Counted from the first letter of the stretch, positions 1-12,500 are shown. The stretch: DNA of 64,000 nt from Elymus sibiricus (GCA_039707655.1 CM077666.1:287111166-287175165); one strand, 5' to 3'. The notes: generated by a model from the sequence alone, not told the origin. Numbers and translations are program-made.

Positions 1-1082
1 ATGCGGGCTGATTGTTGGGGTGAGCTGGTTACGTCTGTGGTGTTTCCACAGTCGCGCTTGGACCCCGGCCAGTCTCGCAACGTGCAGGAGTGCAGAGGGC
101 AATGGGCCCAAGACCCCTTCGCACTTAGGATTTAGACTGGCGTGTTGACCTCTCTGGAGAGTCTAGGTTGGTCTACGGCGTGTCTATTACCTGAGGCCGG
201 GTATTACCCAGCAAGTGTGTCTGGCCAGATGTAATCGAGCGTGTTGGGTAACAGTTGTGCACCCCTGCAGGGAAGTTATCTATTCGAATAGCCGTGTCCA
301 CGGTAACAGGACGCTCAGTGTTGTATCCCGATCTACTACAACTTGAACTGAATACATGTTACTTTAACTGTAAGCTCCGGGATCACTTTCTCGCAGGGAG
401 TCGAGGAAGGATCTCTGGGCTTTGCTATTACATGCTTGATACTTTATATTATGCTAATCTACACTCTTCTAATGCTGCAAGACGCTGCAAGATGCTAGTC
501 TTCGATAGGCTAGGCCTTCCCCTCCATTCTGGCATTTCTGCAGTGTAGTCCACAGATACAACCCCTTCCTTTAATACCAATGCATAACTAGCATAGTTCT
601 GATGTAAGTCTTGCGAGTACTTTGGATGAGTACTCACGGTTGCTTTGCTACCTCTTTTTCCCCATACCCGATTACTACGATTAGATGACGGAGCCCAGGA
701 TTCAGCTGCTACCACCGACGACTACTACTACTACCCTACTGGTGGAGCCTACTATTACGTGGAGACCGACGACTAGGAGTAGATAGGAGGTTCCCAGGTA
801 GGAGGCCTGCGCCTTTTCGATCATGTCGTTGTTTTGCTCAACCTTCTTAAGGCAGCCTTGTTTAACTTATGTCTGTACTCAGATATCTGATGCTTCCGTT
901 GATGCTTGTATGACTCGAGCTTATGTATTCGAGCCCTCGAGGCCCCTGGCTTGTAATATAAAGCTTGTATGACTTTTATTTGTGTTTAGAGTTGTGTTGT
1001 GATATCTTCCCGTGAGTCCTTAGGCTTGATCGTGTGCATTTCCGTGTATGATTAGTGCACGATTAAGTCGGGGGGCGTCACA
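1..1082 (+). repeat. 3' part of the 5' LTR
   Basis: Near-identical to 12670-13747. It ends in GGGGGGCGTCACA, immediately followed by the primer binding site. The LTR start is left of the window. The small ORFs here are not conserved coding sequence. Confidence 0.9.
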
Positions 1083-1085
1083 AGT

Positions 1086-1097
1086 TGGTATCAGAGC
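1086..1097 (+). other. Primer binding site, tRNA-iMet type
   Basis: TGGTATCAGAGC, three bases after the LTR end CGTCACA. This is the usual plant initiator-Met primer site and fixes the orientation as plus. Confidence 0.9.
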
Positions 1098-1412
1098 CGA
1101 CTGCCTGTTGGAACCCCCTTTCCAACTCCTTGGCTGAAGTTGAGTCTAGTCTTTCAAAAACTATTTTACTAACATCGTTGTGTGGCCTAAGGGCCCACAT
1201 CGCAAATGGATTGGATTAGGATCTTTTATTCCTGTTCCTTACTCTGGGATTCTATTCTCTCTTCTATTCGGGTTAAAATTTTACTAACTCCGACTCTAGG
1301 TTCTCGTGATCATGTCCACCCAGAGCTTGATTATCTGCGATTACCTCTTTGAAGACATAGTACACAATTCAAGCACCATCATTTGACAACTTTGAAATTT
1401 CCTCTGTTTCAG

Positions 1413-2122
1413 ATGGATCGCTTGTTTCCGCCGCGCCCTTGACGCAGCTTGTACTTCGGACTTGGGCTCGTGATGCCCCTGGTTTTCCAGCTATCCTGAT
1501 CGCCCTCCTGACCAGACTGGGCTACCGCTGGTACCCCGAGTACATGGTTTACGAGGATTTCCGCTAGTTCAACCAGGAGCAGTACCATGCTGATGTTCTT
1601 ATCTTTGATCAGCGGGACGACTCCGTCACTGAGTTACAGACTTTTCACGGTATCGGCATGACGATTGATATGGCAGTCCATGACGCTGCCCATTCTGCTG
1701 TCGCACGTCTTCGTGACGAGCTTAGTCGCTTGGATGACTCAGAGTTCCGATACATCCCGTATGCCCCTGCTGGAGATGATACCGGATACTACACAACTGT
1801 CTGTGCCCCTTACGAGCGACGTTGATACGACCCGCAGGTTTTGATTTAGTGCACTCAGGCTCTGGATCGCACTGCCCGAGCTCTTGCCGTCGCGCTGTAC
1901 GCCACTCGCGCACGTCTCTACGAGGCTATGACACAGTTGCTACCAGCTGTCCGGACAGGGATACATCCAGAGTACATCCTTTACCCGCGCAGGACTCAGA
2001 TGCCTGCAGGTATCGATTGCCTGCTGTTGGAGGTCGCACACCCACACGTGGACCTCTCCTCCCAGCTCGAGATCGGGTTCTGCATCAGAGTAATCACGGA
2101 GCGCAGGACCTTTTTGCCGTGA
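1413..2122 (+). pseudogene. Degenerate ORF upstream of gag
   Basis: An ATG at 1413 opens a frame that shifts within about 35 bases. From about 1447 one frame can be followed to a TGA at 2120-2122, broken by a TAG near 1566, a TGA near 1824 and a TAG near 1846. The conceptual product is about 230 residues, without a domain I recognise. It lies in the leader between PBS and gag, where several plant Ty3/gypsy lineages carry extra ORFs. It may once have been an extra ORF or an N-terminal extension of gag. The evidence for former coding is the long, nearly continuous frame with ordinary codon composition. Confidence 0.5.
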
Positions 2123-2418
2123 GCACTCATCGTCAGCACCCGCAGTTACCTGGTTTCAGTGGATTTCCCCGACGTTGATGTAGCCTTTGCTATGTCCCGT
2201 TGTTGTATTCCCTATCGCGTGCCTGCGTGCCGCCTAGTATGTCTAGCTGGTTGAATTTCCGAACTTATGTTGTCCGCATGTAATCGACTTTGTGTATAGA
2301 TCTGTATGTCTTAATTGACTACTGTTATGAATCTATTGCACTACTTGTTCATTATCGTGTTACATCATGCTTGTCTCTAAACACTTGCAGTTGTTTTTAC
2401 TAAACCACCCCCTGTTAA

Positions 2419-3549
2419 ATGTTTAGCAGGATGGTTAGACCCGCAGGTCATGGTCGTGGCCGTGGTGCCAACGATCCACCACCGCCAGACTATATGGCAG
2501 CTATGATGCAGCAATTCGAACTGAACCACCAGTTCATGGTTGGAATCATGGCTCAGTTTCCAAACCAGAACCAGAATGCCCAGAATCAGCAACCTGCTCC
2601 AACAACTCTGTAGGAGTTTGTGCGTCTCAGCCCTACTATTTTCCGTAACTCAGAACAGCCACTGGATGCTGATGACTGGCTTCGCGACATCACCTTCGAG
2701 ATGGAATCTACCAATGTCGCCCCTGCCAACCTTGTCACCTTCGCGTCCTACTTCTTGAAGGGTCCAGCTGCTCAATGGTGGGACACCCACAGGCATTCAC
2801 TACCTGCTGGGACAGTCATTACCTGGATCGAGTTTCAAACTGCTTTCTGTACCCGTTACATTCCTCAGGGAATCATGGACTGAAAGAAAAGAGAGTTTTG
2901 CAACCTCACTCAGGGCAATAAGACTGTCGAAGCTTATCAGCGGGAATTCCTTGACCTATCCCGCTATGCTGAAGAAGACATTGCCTCTGATGCCCGCAGA
3001 CAGGAAAAGTTCTGTGACGGACTTCACCCAGATCTTAAGCTTGCACTTGCTGTTCATGACTTCACTGACTTCGCCACCCTAGTGAACAAGGCTATCCAGG
3101 TTGAGACCGCTCAGATGGAACACAAGAATGCCATCAAGCGCACCCATGATGCAGGCTCATCTTTGGGCTCGTCATCGCAGAAGCACCATATCTGGATTCC
3201 TCACAGCATGGACCATCTAGCTGCACCTGCTCCACCACCGGGGCAGCCAAGACCTCAGGTTCCACTGCTTCGAGCTCCTGCTCCCCGTCCCAGTGATGGG
3301 CTCTGCTTCAAGTGTGACCGTCCAGGTCACCATTCTAGAGAATGCCCTCAGAATCAGAATCAGCTTGCACTTCCCTCTGCTGGCTGTGGAAATGGCCGTG
3401 GCAACAACCTGCCCCGCAACAACAATGTCAGACCTTCTTATGGTCATGGTCAAGCTTACCATGTTGATCTGAATGAAGCTCATGGTCAGCCAGCTACTGT
3501 GAAGGGTACTCTTCTTGTTAACTCAATACCACCTCCTGTTTTATTTTAA
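2419..3549 (+). pseudogene. gag: gag of the chromovirus-like element, two nonsense codons
   Basis: One frame runs from ATG 2419 to TAA 3549 (about 376 codons), broken only by TAG at 2611 (CAG expected) and TGA at 2881 (CGA expected). Residues 65-270 are a Retrotrans_gag capsid domain, with the landmark LKGPAAQWWD and a DLSRYAEED segment. A CCHC zinc knuckle, CFKCDRPGHHSREC, lies near residue 295 and would bind the RNA genome. The N-terminus is Gly/Arg-rich and then Gln/Asn-rich. Both stops fit C-to-T change at CG or CHG sites, as expected for methylated silent DNA. The intact protein would form the virus-like particle. The frame continues into protease just downstream. Confidence 0.88.
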
Positions 3550-3649
3550 TTCGGGAGCATCGTATTCATTCATATCATAAGCTTTTGCATACATGCTTGG
3601 CATTAAATATGATGAGTTGAAACGTTCTAGTCGTCGCGACTTCTAGAGG
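3550..3649 (+). pseudogene. Protease start, truncated by the LARD insertion
   Basis: After gag, a one-base shift opens a frame reading NSGASYSFIS, the retroviral aspartic protease active site with the expected catalytic Asp replaced by Asn. About 30 codons later the LARD LTR begins at 3650. Nothing of the rest of protease, RT or integrase is seen on the far side of the insertion. Confidence 0.7.
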
Positions 3650-4068
3650 TGTCGGTTCTAAATCCGGCATATCTCGTAGTAGGGGTCCTAAGCTAGGCGT
3701 CTTGGAGCGATGGTAACATGGACACAAGATTTTACCCAGGTTCGGGCTCTCTCGAAGAGATAATACCCTACGTCCTTCTTTTGATTGTAATCATATGGGG
3801 TGTAGTACAGAGTACATGTATCCACCACGAGATTGTTCTAATGAATATGAGATGATCTATCGACTAGCCTGGACTCGGTTTATATATGCACCGGAGGCCT
3901 AGGGTTTAGAAGAGTCCTCGTCTTGTGCGCCAAGTCTTGTGGAGTCTTCCTTGTATGCCTCATGGGCTGCCCGAAGTGGCCCATGAGTGAACCGCCATGG
4001 GGGTCCTCGGCCCGATCCACCTGGTCGGGAGACGACGTGATGAGTCCCCCTAGTCCAGGACACCGTCA
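3650..4068 (-). repeat. LARD 3' LTR (minus orientation)
   Basis: 419 bp beginning TGTCGGTTCTAAAT and ending CACCGTCA on the plus strand. It is closely similar to 8772-9191. Confidence 0.9.
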
Positions 4069-4081
4069 GTAGCCCCCTGAA
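4069..4081 (-). other. Polypurine tract next to the LARD 3' LTR
   Basis: The reverse strand reads TTCAGGGGGCTAC directly before the LTR start TGACGG. The same motif recurs at 9192-9204 and, in the related element, at 32181-32191. Confidence 0.75.
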
Positions 4082-4309
4082 CCGGTCTTCAAGTTGGGGA
4101 CGCTCCTCGGTTCTTCCAAATTGTTCTTCATCTTCGGTCGTTGGTCTTGAAAACTGGTTCAACAAATATTCTCATCTTCGATCTCGAGGATCGCCAAGGT
4201 GTATCCGAAGAGTTGACACGTCAGGCATCCGAGGAGCCCCTTTAGGTTCTTGGCCTTTATCAATGCCTTGTTATTTTTTATGCCACACCTCGGGTTCGAA
4301 GTGTTTCTA

Positions 4310-4530
4310 GCGCGGTGGTGTCCTCTTTGCATCCGAGCTCCAGAGCCAGACTGCATCCGAGGTGGCTTCTTGCCGCTGAGCTCCAATGCCGGTCTGCATC
4401 TGAGGTATATTTTAGCAGCCGAGCTCCAACGCCGGTCTGTATCCGAGCTCCAGCGCCGGACTGCATCCGAGATGTCTTCTTGCAGCCGAGCTCCAACGCC
4501 GGACTGCATCCGAGGAGGCATAGAGTACCC
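4310..4530. repeat. Minisatellite on CCGAGCTCCAACGCCGG
   Basis: Six or more imperfect copies of the pair 'CCGAGCTCCAACGCCGG' and 'CTGCATCCGAG', spaced 30-60 bases. A shorter array of the same unit lies at 9445-9591 in the partial copy. Confidence 0.8.
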
Positions 4531-7469
4531 CGTCTTTGAAAAAGTTTGAAGGAGGATATCCGAGCTTAACGCCGAAAAAGTTCTCTATGGAGCCAGCCAC
4601 TCGCAGCCGAGCTTTATGCCGGACTGCTTCCGAGGTGGTGCACCACCTTGGCCTGGGGCTGATTTTTTGTGGAATTTATTTCCGATGGGTGCAATTTATT
4701 CTCTGCCGAGATGTATAGCCAGTAGCCCTCAAGGTGTGTGTCGGCCTAAAATCCAAGATGCACCTGAAGGATGAAATAAAACCGCTGATCCCAGTAGCCC
4801 CTGAGACTGAGGTCGATTCGCGAAATCGGCCTGAGGACCGATTCCTGGCTCGACAGCATACTTAGGAATGGAAACGCGGTGTGCATAGTCCTCGAGACTC
4901 AGGTTGGGTGCGGCCGACCGACCTGAGGATCGTAATCTCCTCGGAAACTATTTTGCACTTTTAATTTCCCTGCATTGAATCGTCAAATGCAGTAGCCCCC
5001 GAGCCACTGGTCGGGTGGGAACACCAGATTAGGGGATCGATGTACCTCTTTAGTTGCTTTTAATTTGAGAAGCGCGAAGCCCAGTAGCCCCCGAGCCTTA
5101 ATTTGGGCAAGGGTGGCCAAATTAAGGATCGATATCCGGGGTAAATTGACTTTAATCACAATTTATGTGTAATGATTCTATGTATCCAAGTACTTTACAT
5201 CATTAATGCTCGGATCCGTATTGTACAAAACTTTGTTGACCGACCATCGGCTTCAACCTCCTCGGCCAGTAGCCGAGGAGTGTTTATCCTACTTTATAAA
5301 GCCTTTATAAGGGCAAAGATTTACGGCAAACAAGGCAATCCGGCCATATGGTTTTATTAACAAAGGTACGCGGAGGGATACATTATATTACTATTTAACG
5401 TAAGAAACATCTTTTGGGAAAATATTTCCTTTATAGGTTCCTTTTCGCAGGTTATCATACTAAACATGATTATGTAACTTCACCTCCGATCTAAGTGGGA
5501 GAAAATAGTGAAGATTAATTCGGGGAAAATTCCCGAAGTATTTGGCTTTAAAAAACCGAGATTTTCACTTCCGTCGTTGCCGACCAATTATGTTCTTGAG
5601 ATTGCTAGCTTTCGGCTTCACCCAGTCTGAGGTACTAACCCGGATAACCCGGTAGTATCAATCACAGAGGTGCTCCCTTTACCCCCTAGCCGAACAATCG
5701 GGAACGTAGGGGGTAAGCACAGGAGCCAGGCAACCTAGCTTGGCCAGATCTCAAGTCAAATTGATGCATATTTATGGCTTTATAGCAATGATTACGGAAG
5801 GTAGATTTTGTATATTGAATACAAACGCTAATGATATGTTGGGTTCTCCAGGAGTCCTGATGTAACCGTGCCGAGGTGCCTCAAGGGGCCCTCGGCACAT
5901 GTTAGGATGGTCAGCTTTTTGCTATATGTTATTTTGACTCCATTGCGACCGTTTATCATTTGAAAGTGGTCCATCGTCGGCTTCCACCCCTTTGTAGATG
6001 CTACGCAGGGTGTTTCCGAAGTAACAAGACAACCCTTAGCCAACGTCTTGGTGCCCGGAGGTGGTTGTGTTAGCGGAAACGAAGCAATCAGATATGCAGG
6101 CTTTATAACATTCACTTAGCCATAGGAGCTTAAATTGGGGAGGCCAGTTACTAGCCCCCAGTTAGTGTTCGGCGTCAGCCGAGGTCAAGCCATTAACACT
6201 TCGGCCAATTTTATGAAAGGCCCACGGGGTAACCTCTATCAATCTTTAGTTTGACACAATCATCGGATCGCTGACCAGTTTGCACTCATTGTGACTGTTA
6301 GTTTTCGGCTTTCTCCACTGAGGTATTTGACCAGTTAAATCGGAAGTACAATCGCAGTGGTTCTCCCTTTGCACACCTAGCCGAACAAAGCGGAACGTAG
6401 GAGGCAAGCACAGGAGCCGGGCAACCCAACTATTGACCGAAGACACAATTCGAAACTGATGCATATAAAGCAATATCCGAGAACGTTTTGCCGAGGACTC
6501 CTCGGAGTTCCTTGGCTTTTGGTGGGTTTGGCTCTAGTCGCAGCCCCCCGTTGATATTGCCGATGCTTTAAAGGTGTCCGGCGTTGTACTGTGAGAGTTA
6601 TGCTGGAGACACACAGTAGCCCCGGAGACTCAGGTTGGGTGCGGCTGACCAACCTGAGGATCAAATCTCCTCGGGAACTAGTCCAGATGTCATGTGCGTT
6701 TCGCCAACGCCGAGGTGTAGGTCGGCAGGAAAGATGCCGAGCTGCGGGTCGGAAAAGATCTCCCGAGCTGAATTATTACGCAGGGCACCTCGGTCATGAA
6801 GATGTCCCACCTCCTGAAAGAAAAACATACAAATAGCTTAAAAGTGCCATAAGCTCGAAAAGCCAACAAACTTATGTAAATACTTGACGTCCGAACTAAA
6901 TCAAGTTTTTTGGTGCCAATCCGAAAATTGGTCTTAAAATAAATTTTTCCTTCCGTCGTGCTTTAACATGACACATCCGATCTCTAAACTTCAAGTAGGT
7001 CAGCCTTCGGCTTCAACCTCCATATCCCGAAGGCGGAGTGCTTCTCAGAGGCCAATTTAGCGAACTAAACTCGAGCGGCTTTAGAGAGAAACCAGGCTAT
7101 CCGGCTATTGACCATACACTCGAGTTGAAAAAGGAGTGTTAGAAAAAGACTTTGCAATGACTTAGAAGAAAAAATATATTTATTATAAAACGGCTCATAT
7201 AAATTAATGGCCCCCAGTTAACCTAGGCAAAGAAAGTTGTTTTTAACAGACATCATTTTTGACAAACATCTCTCTTTTTTTAACACAAATATAATGCTTG
7301 GTCGAACCGAACAAAAATTAAAAATTGAAAAAAGTTGAGCATGAAAGCGACTTAGCTGGTTAATTTGCTCGGTGTTGATGACGCGGGCCGAGCTTGCGGC
7401 GGGTCGAGGTCCCAGCCCCCAAGCCGGTCCCGAGGTGCCCGAGCAAAGAACTCGGCTTGATGAAGTGAC

Positions 7470-7780
7470 AGCACAATTTTGCCGATATGTTGAGGCGAAG
7501 CCCCCGGTCCAGCCGAGGTGACGAAGCTGGTCGACTGGTGACGCCGAAGTCCCCGGAGTAGGTTTGACGAAGAGATGGCGAAGCCCCCGGTCTAGCCGAG
7601 GTGTCGGAGCAGGTCGGTAAGGTGACGTTGCAACCCCCATGCCAGCCGAGGTGTCGAAGCAGGTCGGCGAGGTGGACATCGGCTCGAAGAAGCAACGGCG
7701 CGGCGATGCCGACGCAGGTCGAAACTTGTGATGCGGTCAATGCCGGCTTGAGAAGTGACCGCGCAGCGATGCTGGCGCGC
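7470..7780. repeat. Imperfect GC-rich repeats in the LARD interior
   Basis: At least four units containing 'CCAGCCGAGGTG' followed by 'CGAAGC(T/A)GGTCG', with variable spacing of 50-70 bases. No conserved frame is seen through them. Confidence 0.55.
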
Positions 7781-8754
7781 CCGACCCGTACAATCCGTAG
7801 GGCGACGATCTTGTCTTGATGATTATTTGTCCTTCACGATGCCAGACTCTAGGTCGGCTCGCCGGAGTGATGATCTGATGAGGTTGACCTTGGCTCGATG
7901 AAGCAATGAATTGTCTAGCGCAGGTCGGCAGCCGTGGAGCAACATTGTCGGACTGGTTTGACACCAACGCGACGGTGAAGATTACTTCGGAAAAGGCTTT
8001 TAAAATTTGCAGGCACGTGCTTGAAAACAAAACACAATACCCTATAAGAAATTCCCTTCAAAAAGGATGTCCGATAATCTGTTCATGAAAAAGATGAACT
8101 CGGGTCGGATTCATTTTCGCGCAGAAAACAGATCCGGAAATCGACGCACTCCTCGGGCTGTTCCCGGAGTTTGAACGGTCGGATCAAGCTGAAATTTTGA
8201 GAGATGGTAGGTATAGGAATTCCGCAGCCGATCAATGGTTGGATCTTTCAAAGGATTTCTGAGCTGGACGCTGGACTCCTCGCCCTAAACTCGTCCAGAT
8301 TCACGTCTAGATTTGACAGGGCTCTGGTATATCGTAGATCGCCGGAGATTCCTGCATCGGAATACGACGAAATTTTACGGGGTCATTATAGACTCAATTC
8401 CGTACAATTCCACTAAAGGATTCATCAAAACGACGCTCGAGGAGGCGGTGACGGTGAACGCGAACCCGCTGTCCAGAAAAACTGCACAGTCACCCGAGGG
8501 CAATGTTGATCTTGAGCCCCCGAGCTCCATGGATGATTCCCCCATGATCTTAATAGAGATCGGAGTTGATGATGATGAAAGTATCCATCCGATCTTGATG
8601 ATCCGACGCGGAGCGCAGTCCTCGGTCCAGCCGAGGTGACCAGTCGAGCCGGTGACGAAGATGTCGACATCGACAATAAAGCTCGGCTCCGACGCGTAGA
8701 TTGCACCGGAGATTATCTGAATTCCCATCGCACCGCGGCGACTGCCAGCAGGCT

Positions 8755-8771
8755 CTCAATGAAAGCACCAA
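8755..8771 (-). other. PBS-like site of the LARD
   Basis: The reverse strand reads TTGGTGCTTTCATTGAG right after the 5' LTR end CCGACA. Element I has almost the same sequence after its 5' LTR at 24305. I did not assign the tRNA. Confidence 0.65.
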
Positions 8772-9191
8772 TGTCGGTTCTAAATACGGCATATCTCGTA
8801 GTAGGGGTCCTAAGCTAGGCGTCTTGTTGCGATGGTAACATGAACACAGGATTATACCCAGGTTCGGGCTCTCTCGAAGAGATAATACCCTACGTCCTGC
8901 TTTTGATTGTATTCATATGGGGTGTAGTACAGAGTACATGTATCTACCATGAGATTGTTCTAATGAATATGAGATGATCTATCGACTAGCCTGGCCTCGG
9001 TTTATATATGCACCGGAGGCCTAGGGTTTAGAAGAGTCATCATCTTGTGCGCCAAGTCTTGTGGAATCTTCCTTGTATGCCTCATGGGCTGCCCGAAGTG
9101 GCCCATGAGTGAACCGCCATGGGGGTCCTCAGCCCGATCCACCTGGTCGGGAGACGATGTGATGAGTACCCCCTAGTCCAGGGCACCGTCA
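8772..9191 (-). repeat. LARD 5' LTR (minus orientation)
   Basis: 420 bp paired with 3650-4068. It also serves as the LTR joined to the partial second copy at 9192-9591. Confidence 0.9.
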
Positions 9192-9591
9192 GTAGCCCCC
9201 TGAACCGGTCTTAAAGTTGGGGACGCTCCTCGGTTCTTCCAAATTGTTCTTCGTCTTCGGTCGTTGGTCTTGAAAACTGGCTCAACAAATATTCTCATCT
9301 CCGATCTCGAGGATCGCCGAGGTGTATCCGAAGAGTTGACACGTCGGGCATCCGAGATGCCCCTTTAGGTTCTTGGCCTTTATCAATGCCTTGTTATTTT
9401 TTACGCCACACCTCGGGTTCGAAGTGTTTCCAGCGCGGCGGTGTCCTCTTTGCATCCGAGCTCCAGAGCCAGACTGCATCCGAGGTGTTTTCTTGCCGCC
9501 GAGCTCCAATGCCGGTCTGCATCCGAGGTATATTTTAGCAGCCGAGCTCCAACGCCGGTCTGTATCCGAGCTCCAATGCCGGACTACATCC
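9192..9591 (-). repeat. Partial second copy of the LARD interior
   Basis: The sequence repeats 4069-4470 (PPT, then the same leader and a shorter CCGAGCTCC minisatellite), then stops at CATCC|CTAGG. The arrangement LTR-interior-LTR-interior points to recombination between two copies followed by a deletion. Confidence 0.8.
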
Positions 9592-12500
9592 CTAGGTAAT
9601 GAGCACAGTGATCATCTATAAATCATGCCAAGTCATCATCAATTACAATGCTTGACCACATTTGAATCATATCTCATTTCAAATTCCAATTCAAATAGAA
9701 ATTCAAATCTGAGGTGAAAATAAAAGTTGTTCAAATTTGGAAACTAAATAGTTCATAATTTTGGAAATATTCCATAACTATTTATGTTCGGGAAAACAAC
9801 ATCACCTAAAATTCCTAGATGACTTTAACATCATGAAAACAGAGCCAACAGCACCATTTTGGCACTTTAATTGCAATACAAAATTCAAATGGAATTATAT
9901 TGCCCCCAAACCTTTTTATGGCACTGCCAAATATTGCAACATATTTAATTGGCCAGGTTGCACATTTTTCAAAAGTGATTTGGTGGCCAAACTTTTTGCA
10001 AAGCAGAAGGAAATAAAAGGGGCAGAAAAGAAAATGGAAAAGTGCCCCTGTGCACTTAAGCCCACAGCCGCGCAGGAGCCGGCCCGGCCCAACTCCTCTC
10101 TTCTCCCTCCTACTGCTCCTCCCCGAGCTGTTGTCGCCACGCGCGCACTCGCCGCGCCAGGCCCCCCCTCTCCTCCATTCGACAGCGCGCCGCTACAGGC
10201 GCCCGTGATGGCTACTTGGCCTCGCCCTTGCCCCGTGGACAAACCCTAATCCACTCCCTCTCACTCTCCCGCGCTCTCCTCTCTCAACCGAGCGCAGCCA
10301 TGGCCTCGCCGCCATGAACGTCGCGGCCACCGAGCTCCTCTCGCCGCCCCTGCGTGTCCAGCATCGTCGCCGTCCACAAGCACATCGACTGCACCTCGCC
10401 GTTGGAGTCGGGGGCCACCGCAGCGCTGTCCACGCCGTCGTCTTCAACCTCGGGCACCCGAACTTGCCGCTGTCGATTCGTCGCCGACCGGTCCTCCCCG
10501 AGCATGCTTAGCACATCTGCAGGGCCACTGTAAGCCCCGCATCCTTCCCCAACTCGCTCGTCGCCGTTTGCCCCCTCTAGCCGCTGCCGCCATGCCCGTG
10601 CTCTGTCCGCCGCCATTGCCGCAAACGTCGCGCTCCCGAGCCTCTGTGGCCTCGCCCGCCCGCCCGCCGTAGCGCGCTCCTGGTGAGCTGCTGCTGCCGC
10701 CCAGCTACTTGGCGTGCTCGAAATCGCCCCGTAGCTGCGTTCTCGTTCGCACCCGAGAACGCCGCCGCCCGCCGTCGTCGCTGCGCTCAGTTCCGGCCAC
10801 CCCCGCCCGCGAGAACGCCACCATCGGACGCGGCTCGGAGTGCCCGTTCGAATGAGCCCGGCCGCGCGCAAAATGATCCACCGTAGCGCGTTTCCGAGGT
10901 CGCCGGAGTTCGCCGCCGCGTTTCGGGCTTGCCAGCGCATCTCCGGCACCGTCCGCCGACGTGGCGCCCGCGTGGCACGCGCTGGGCCACTGACCAGTGG
11001 GCCCAGTGGGTCTGTTGATCCAGTTGACCAACTCAACCCTGCTGATTGGGCTCGCACAATCGCTGACATGCGGGCCCCGCACTATTTAACCGGTTTTTTT
11101 TAATAAATAAAACTGCTAATTATTCTGTTAATTAAATTAGTTAAATAATCAGTCACTGACAGTGGGTCCCACTAACTAATTAGATTAATTAGTTAATTTA
11201 ATCTGCTGTTTAAATAGTACAATCTATGACAGAGGGGCCCCACCTGTCAGGTTGACCAGTCAAAGGTCAGAGTTGACTACTGACATCACCCTGACCTCAT
11301 GCTGACGTCATATTTCCTTTTCTGTCGAATTTATTAATTAAAACAATTTCAGAAATGTTTAAATCTTTGAAAAATCATAGATATTAAACCGTAGCTCGGA
11401 TCAAAAAGTTTTCTACATGAAAGTTGATCAGAAAAATGAGACGAATCCGAATATGCCCTCCGTTTACCTATCACATGCCCACAACCATGCAAACATGGAA
11501 CCTTCCCCTCTGGTTCATCTGTCTGATAGATGCCCGAAGCCCGGAAAATATCCCCAGATATTTTCCCGCTCCGTCTGCAACGTGTAGTGCTGCATTAGGT
11601 CACCCCTAGCACTGCATATTGCCATGCCATGCATCTGTGTTGCATTGTTTGCTTTTATTTATTGTTTCTTCCCCCCTCTTCTCTCCGGTAGACCCCGAGA
11701 CCGACGCTGCTGCCGAGTATGACTACGCCGCTGACGACCAGACCATTTCAGCAGAGCTTCCAGGCAAGCAAACCCCCTTGACCATTCCTATATCACCTAT
11801 TCCTTCTCCCCCGTGCTTGCATAAGATTTTGCTATTGTAATTGATTGCTCATATTCTGATGCATAGCCTGTTTTTGTAACCTATTGTTGTTACTTTATCT
11901 GTCATCGTAAACTGCTTAGAATAGGTTGGTTAGTGATCCATCAGTGACCCCTCACCCTTGTCCATGTTGCCCCGCTTTGTTACCAGTGCCTCGATTATTG
12001 TGATCGATGTGCAGAGACCGACACATCACCGCACATCCCCCCTTAGTTGTATGACTCTGCAGGGCTACTATCGAGTGCCGAGGGTGATACCTCGTACTGC
12101 ACTCCTGATGATATCCCTGTAGTATAGCACATCGATGGTGATTGCAGAGGGTGATTCCTCGCTCTCCCCTTCCCGATGATGACTCTGTCGTGCAATCCCT
12201 CAAGTGGGGACCATCGAGGGTGATTCCTCCTGGTTCTCCTTTACGGATTACATCGAGTAGGAATCCATCGAGGGTGATTCCTCGGGTTCCCCTTAACGTT
12301 ATGGACACACAGTTACCATGACTTTTACCTCAGACCTTTGTTGCAGGCGGGTCGACCCTGAGGGGTACCCGCGAGAAATGTGGAGTCGGGTTGACCTGGA
12401 GGGTACCCGCGAGATAATTACGAGGCGCGACCGGGCAGGCAGAGACCGCCCTAGAGAGGGATGGGCCTGACCCTTGTTGCACTTCCTCAAGACGGGGCGA

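Larger units (their letters stand above)
4082..8754 (-). other. LARD internal region, no supported gene
   Basis: No frame longer than about 150 codons and no recognisable domain. It contains a short minisatellite (4310-4530), several copies of a PPT-like AGTAGCCCCCGAG word (near 4790, 4990, 5085 and 6615), and a GC-rich block of imperfect repeats at 7470-7780 built on CCAGCCGAGGTG. A reverse ORF at 8375-8728 sits where gag should begin, but I see no convincing gag similarity. Confidence 0.6.
3650..9191 (-). mobile_element. Non-autonomous gypsy-type LARD in minus orientation
   Basis: Two direct LTRs (3650-4068 and 8772-9191) flank 4.7 kb. In minus orientation the LTR runs TGACGGTGTCC to CCGACA, a PBS-like stretch follows the high-side LTR, and a purine-rich GGGGGCTAC precedes the low-side LTR. 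No gag, RT or integrase frame is intact. The LTR start and PBS match those of element I at 23803, and 6240-6480 is the inverse of about 28330-28570, so the two are relatives. By hand the LTRs differ at roughly 15-20 of 420 sites. The high side continues into a second partial copy instead of host DNA, so no target duplication can be read there. Confidence 0.85.

Noticed and set aside
10284..11069. 261-codon minus-strand ORF and overlapping frames in a GC-rich block
   Set aside because: The block is CpG-rich and lies in the long 3' LTR. Long frames occur on both strands, none with a domain or family wording, so composition explains them.
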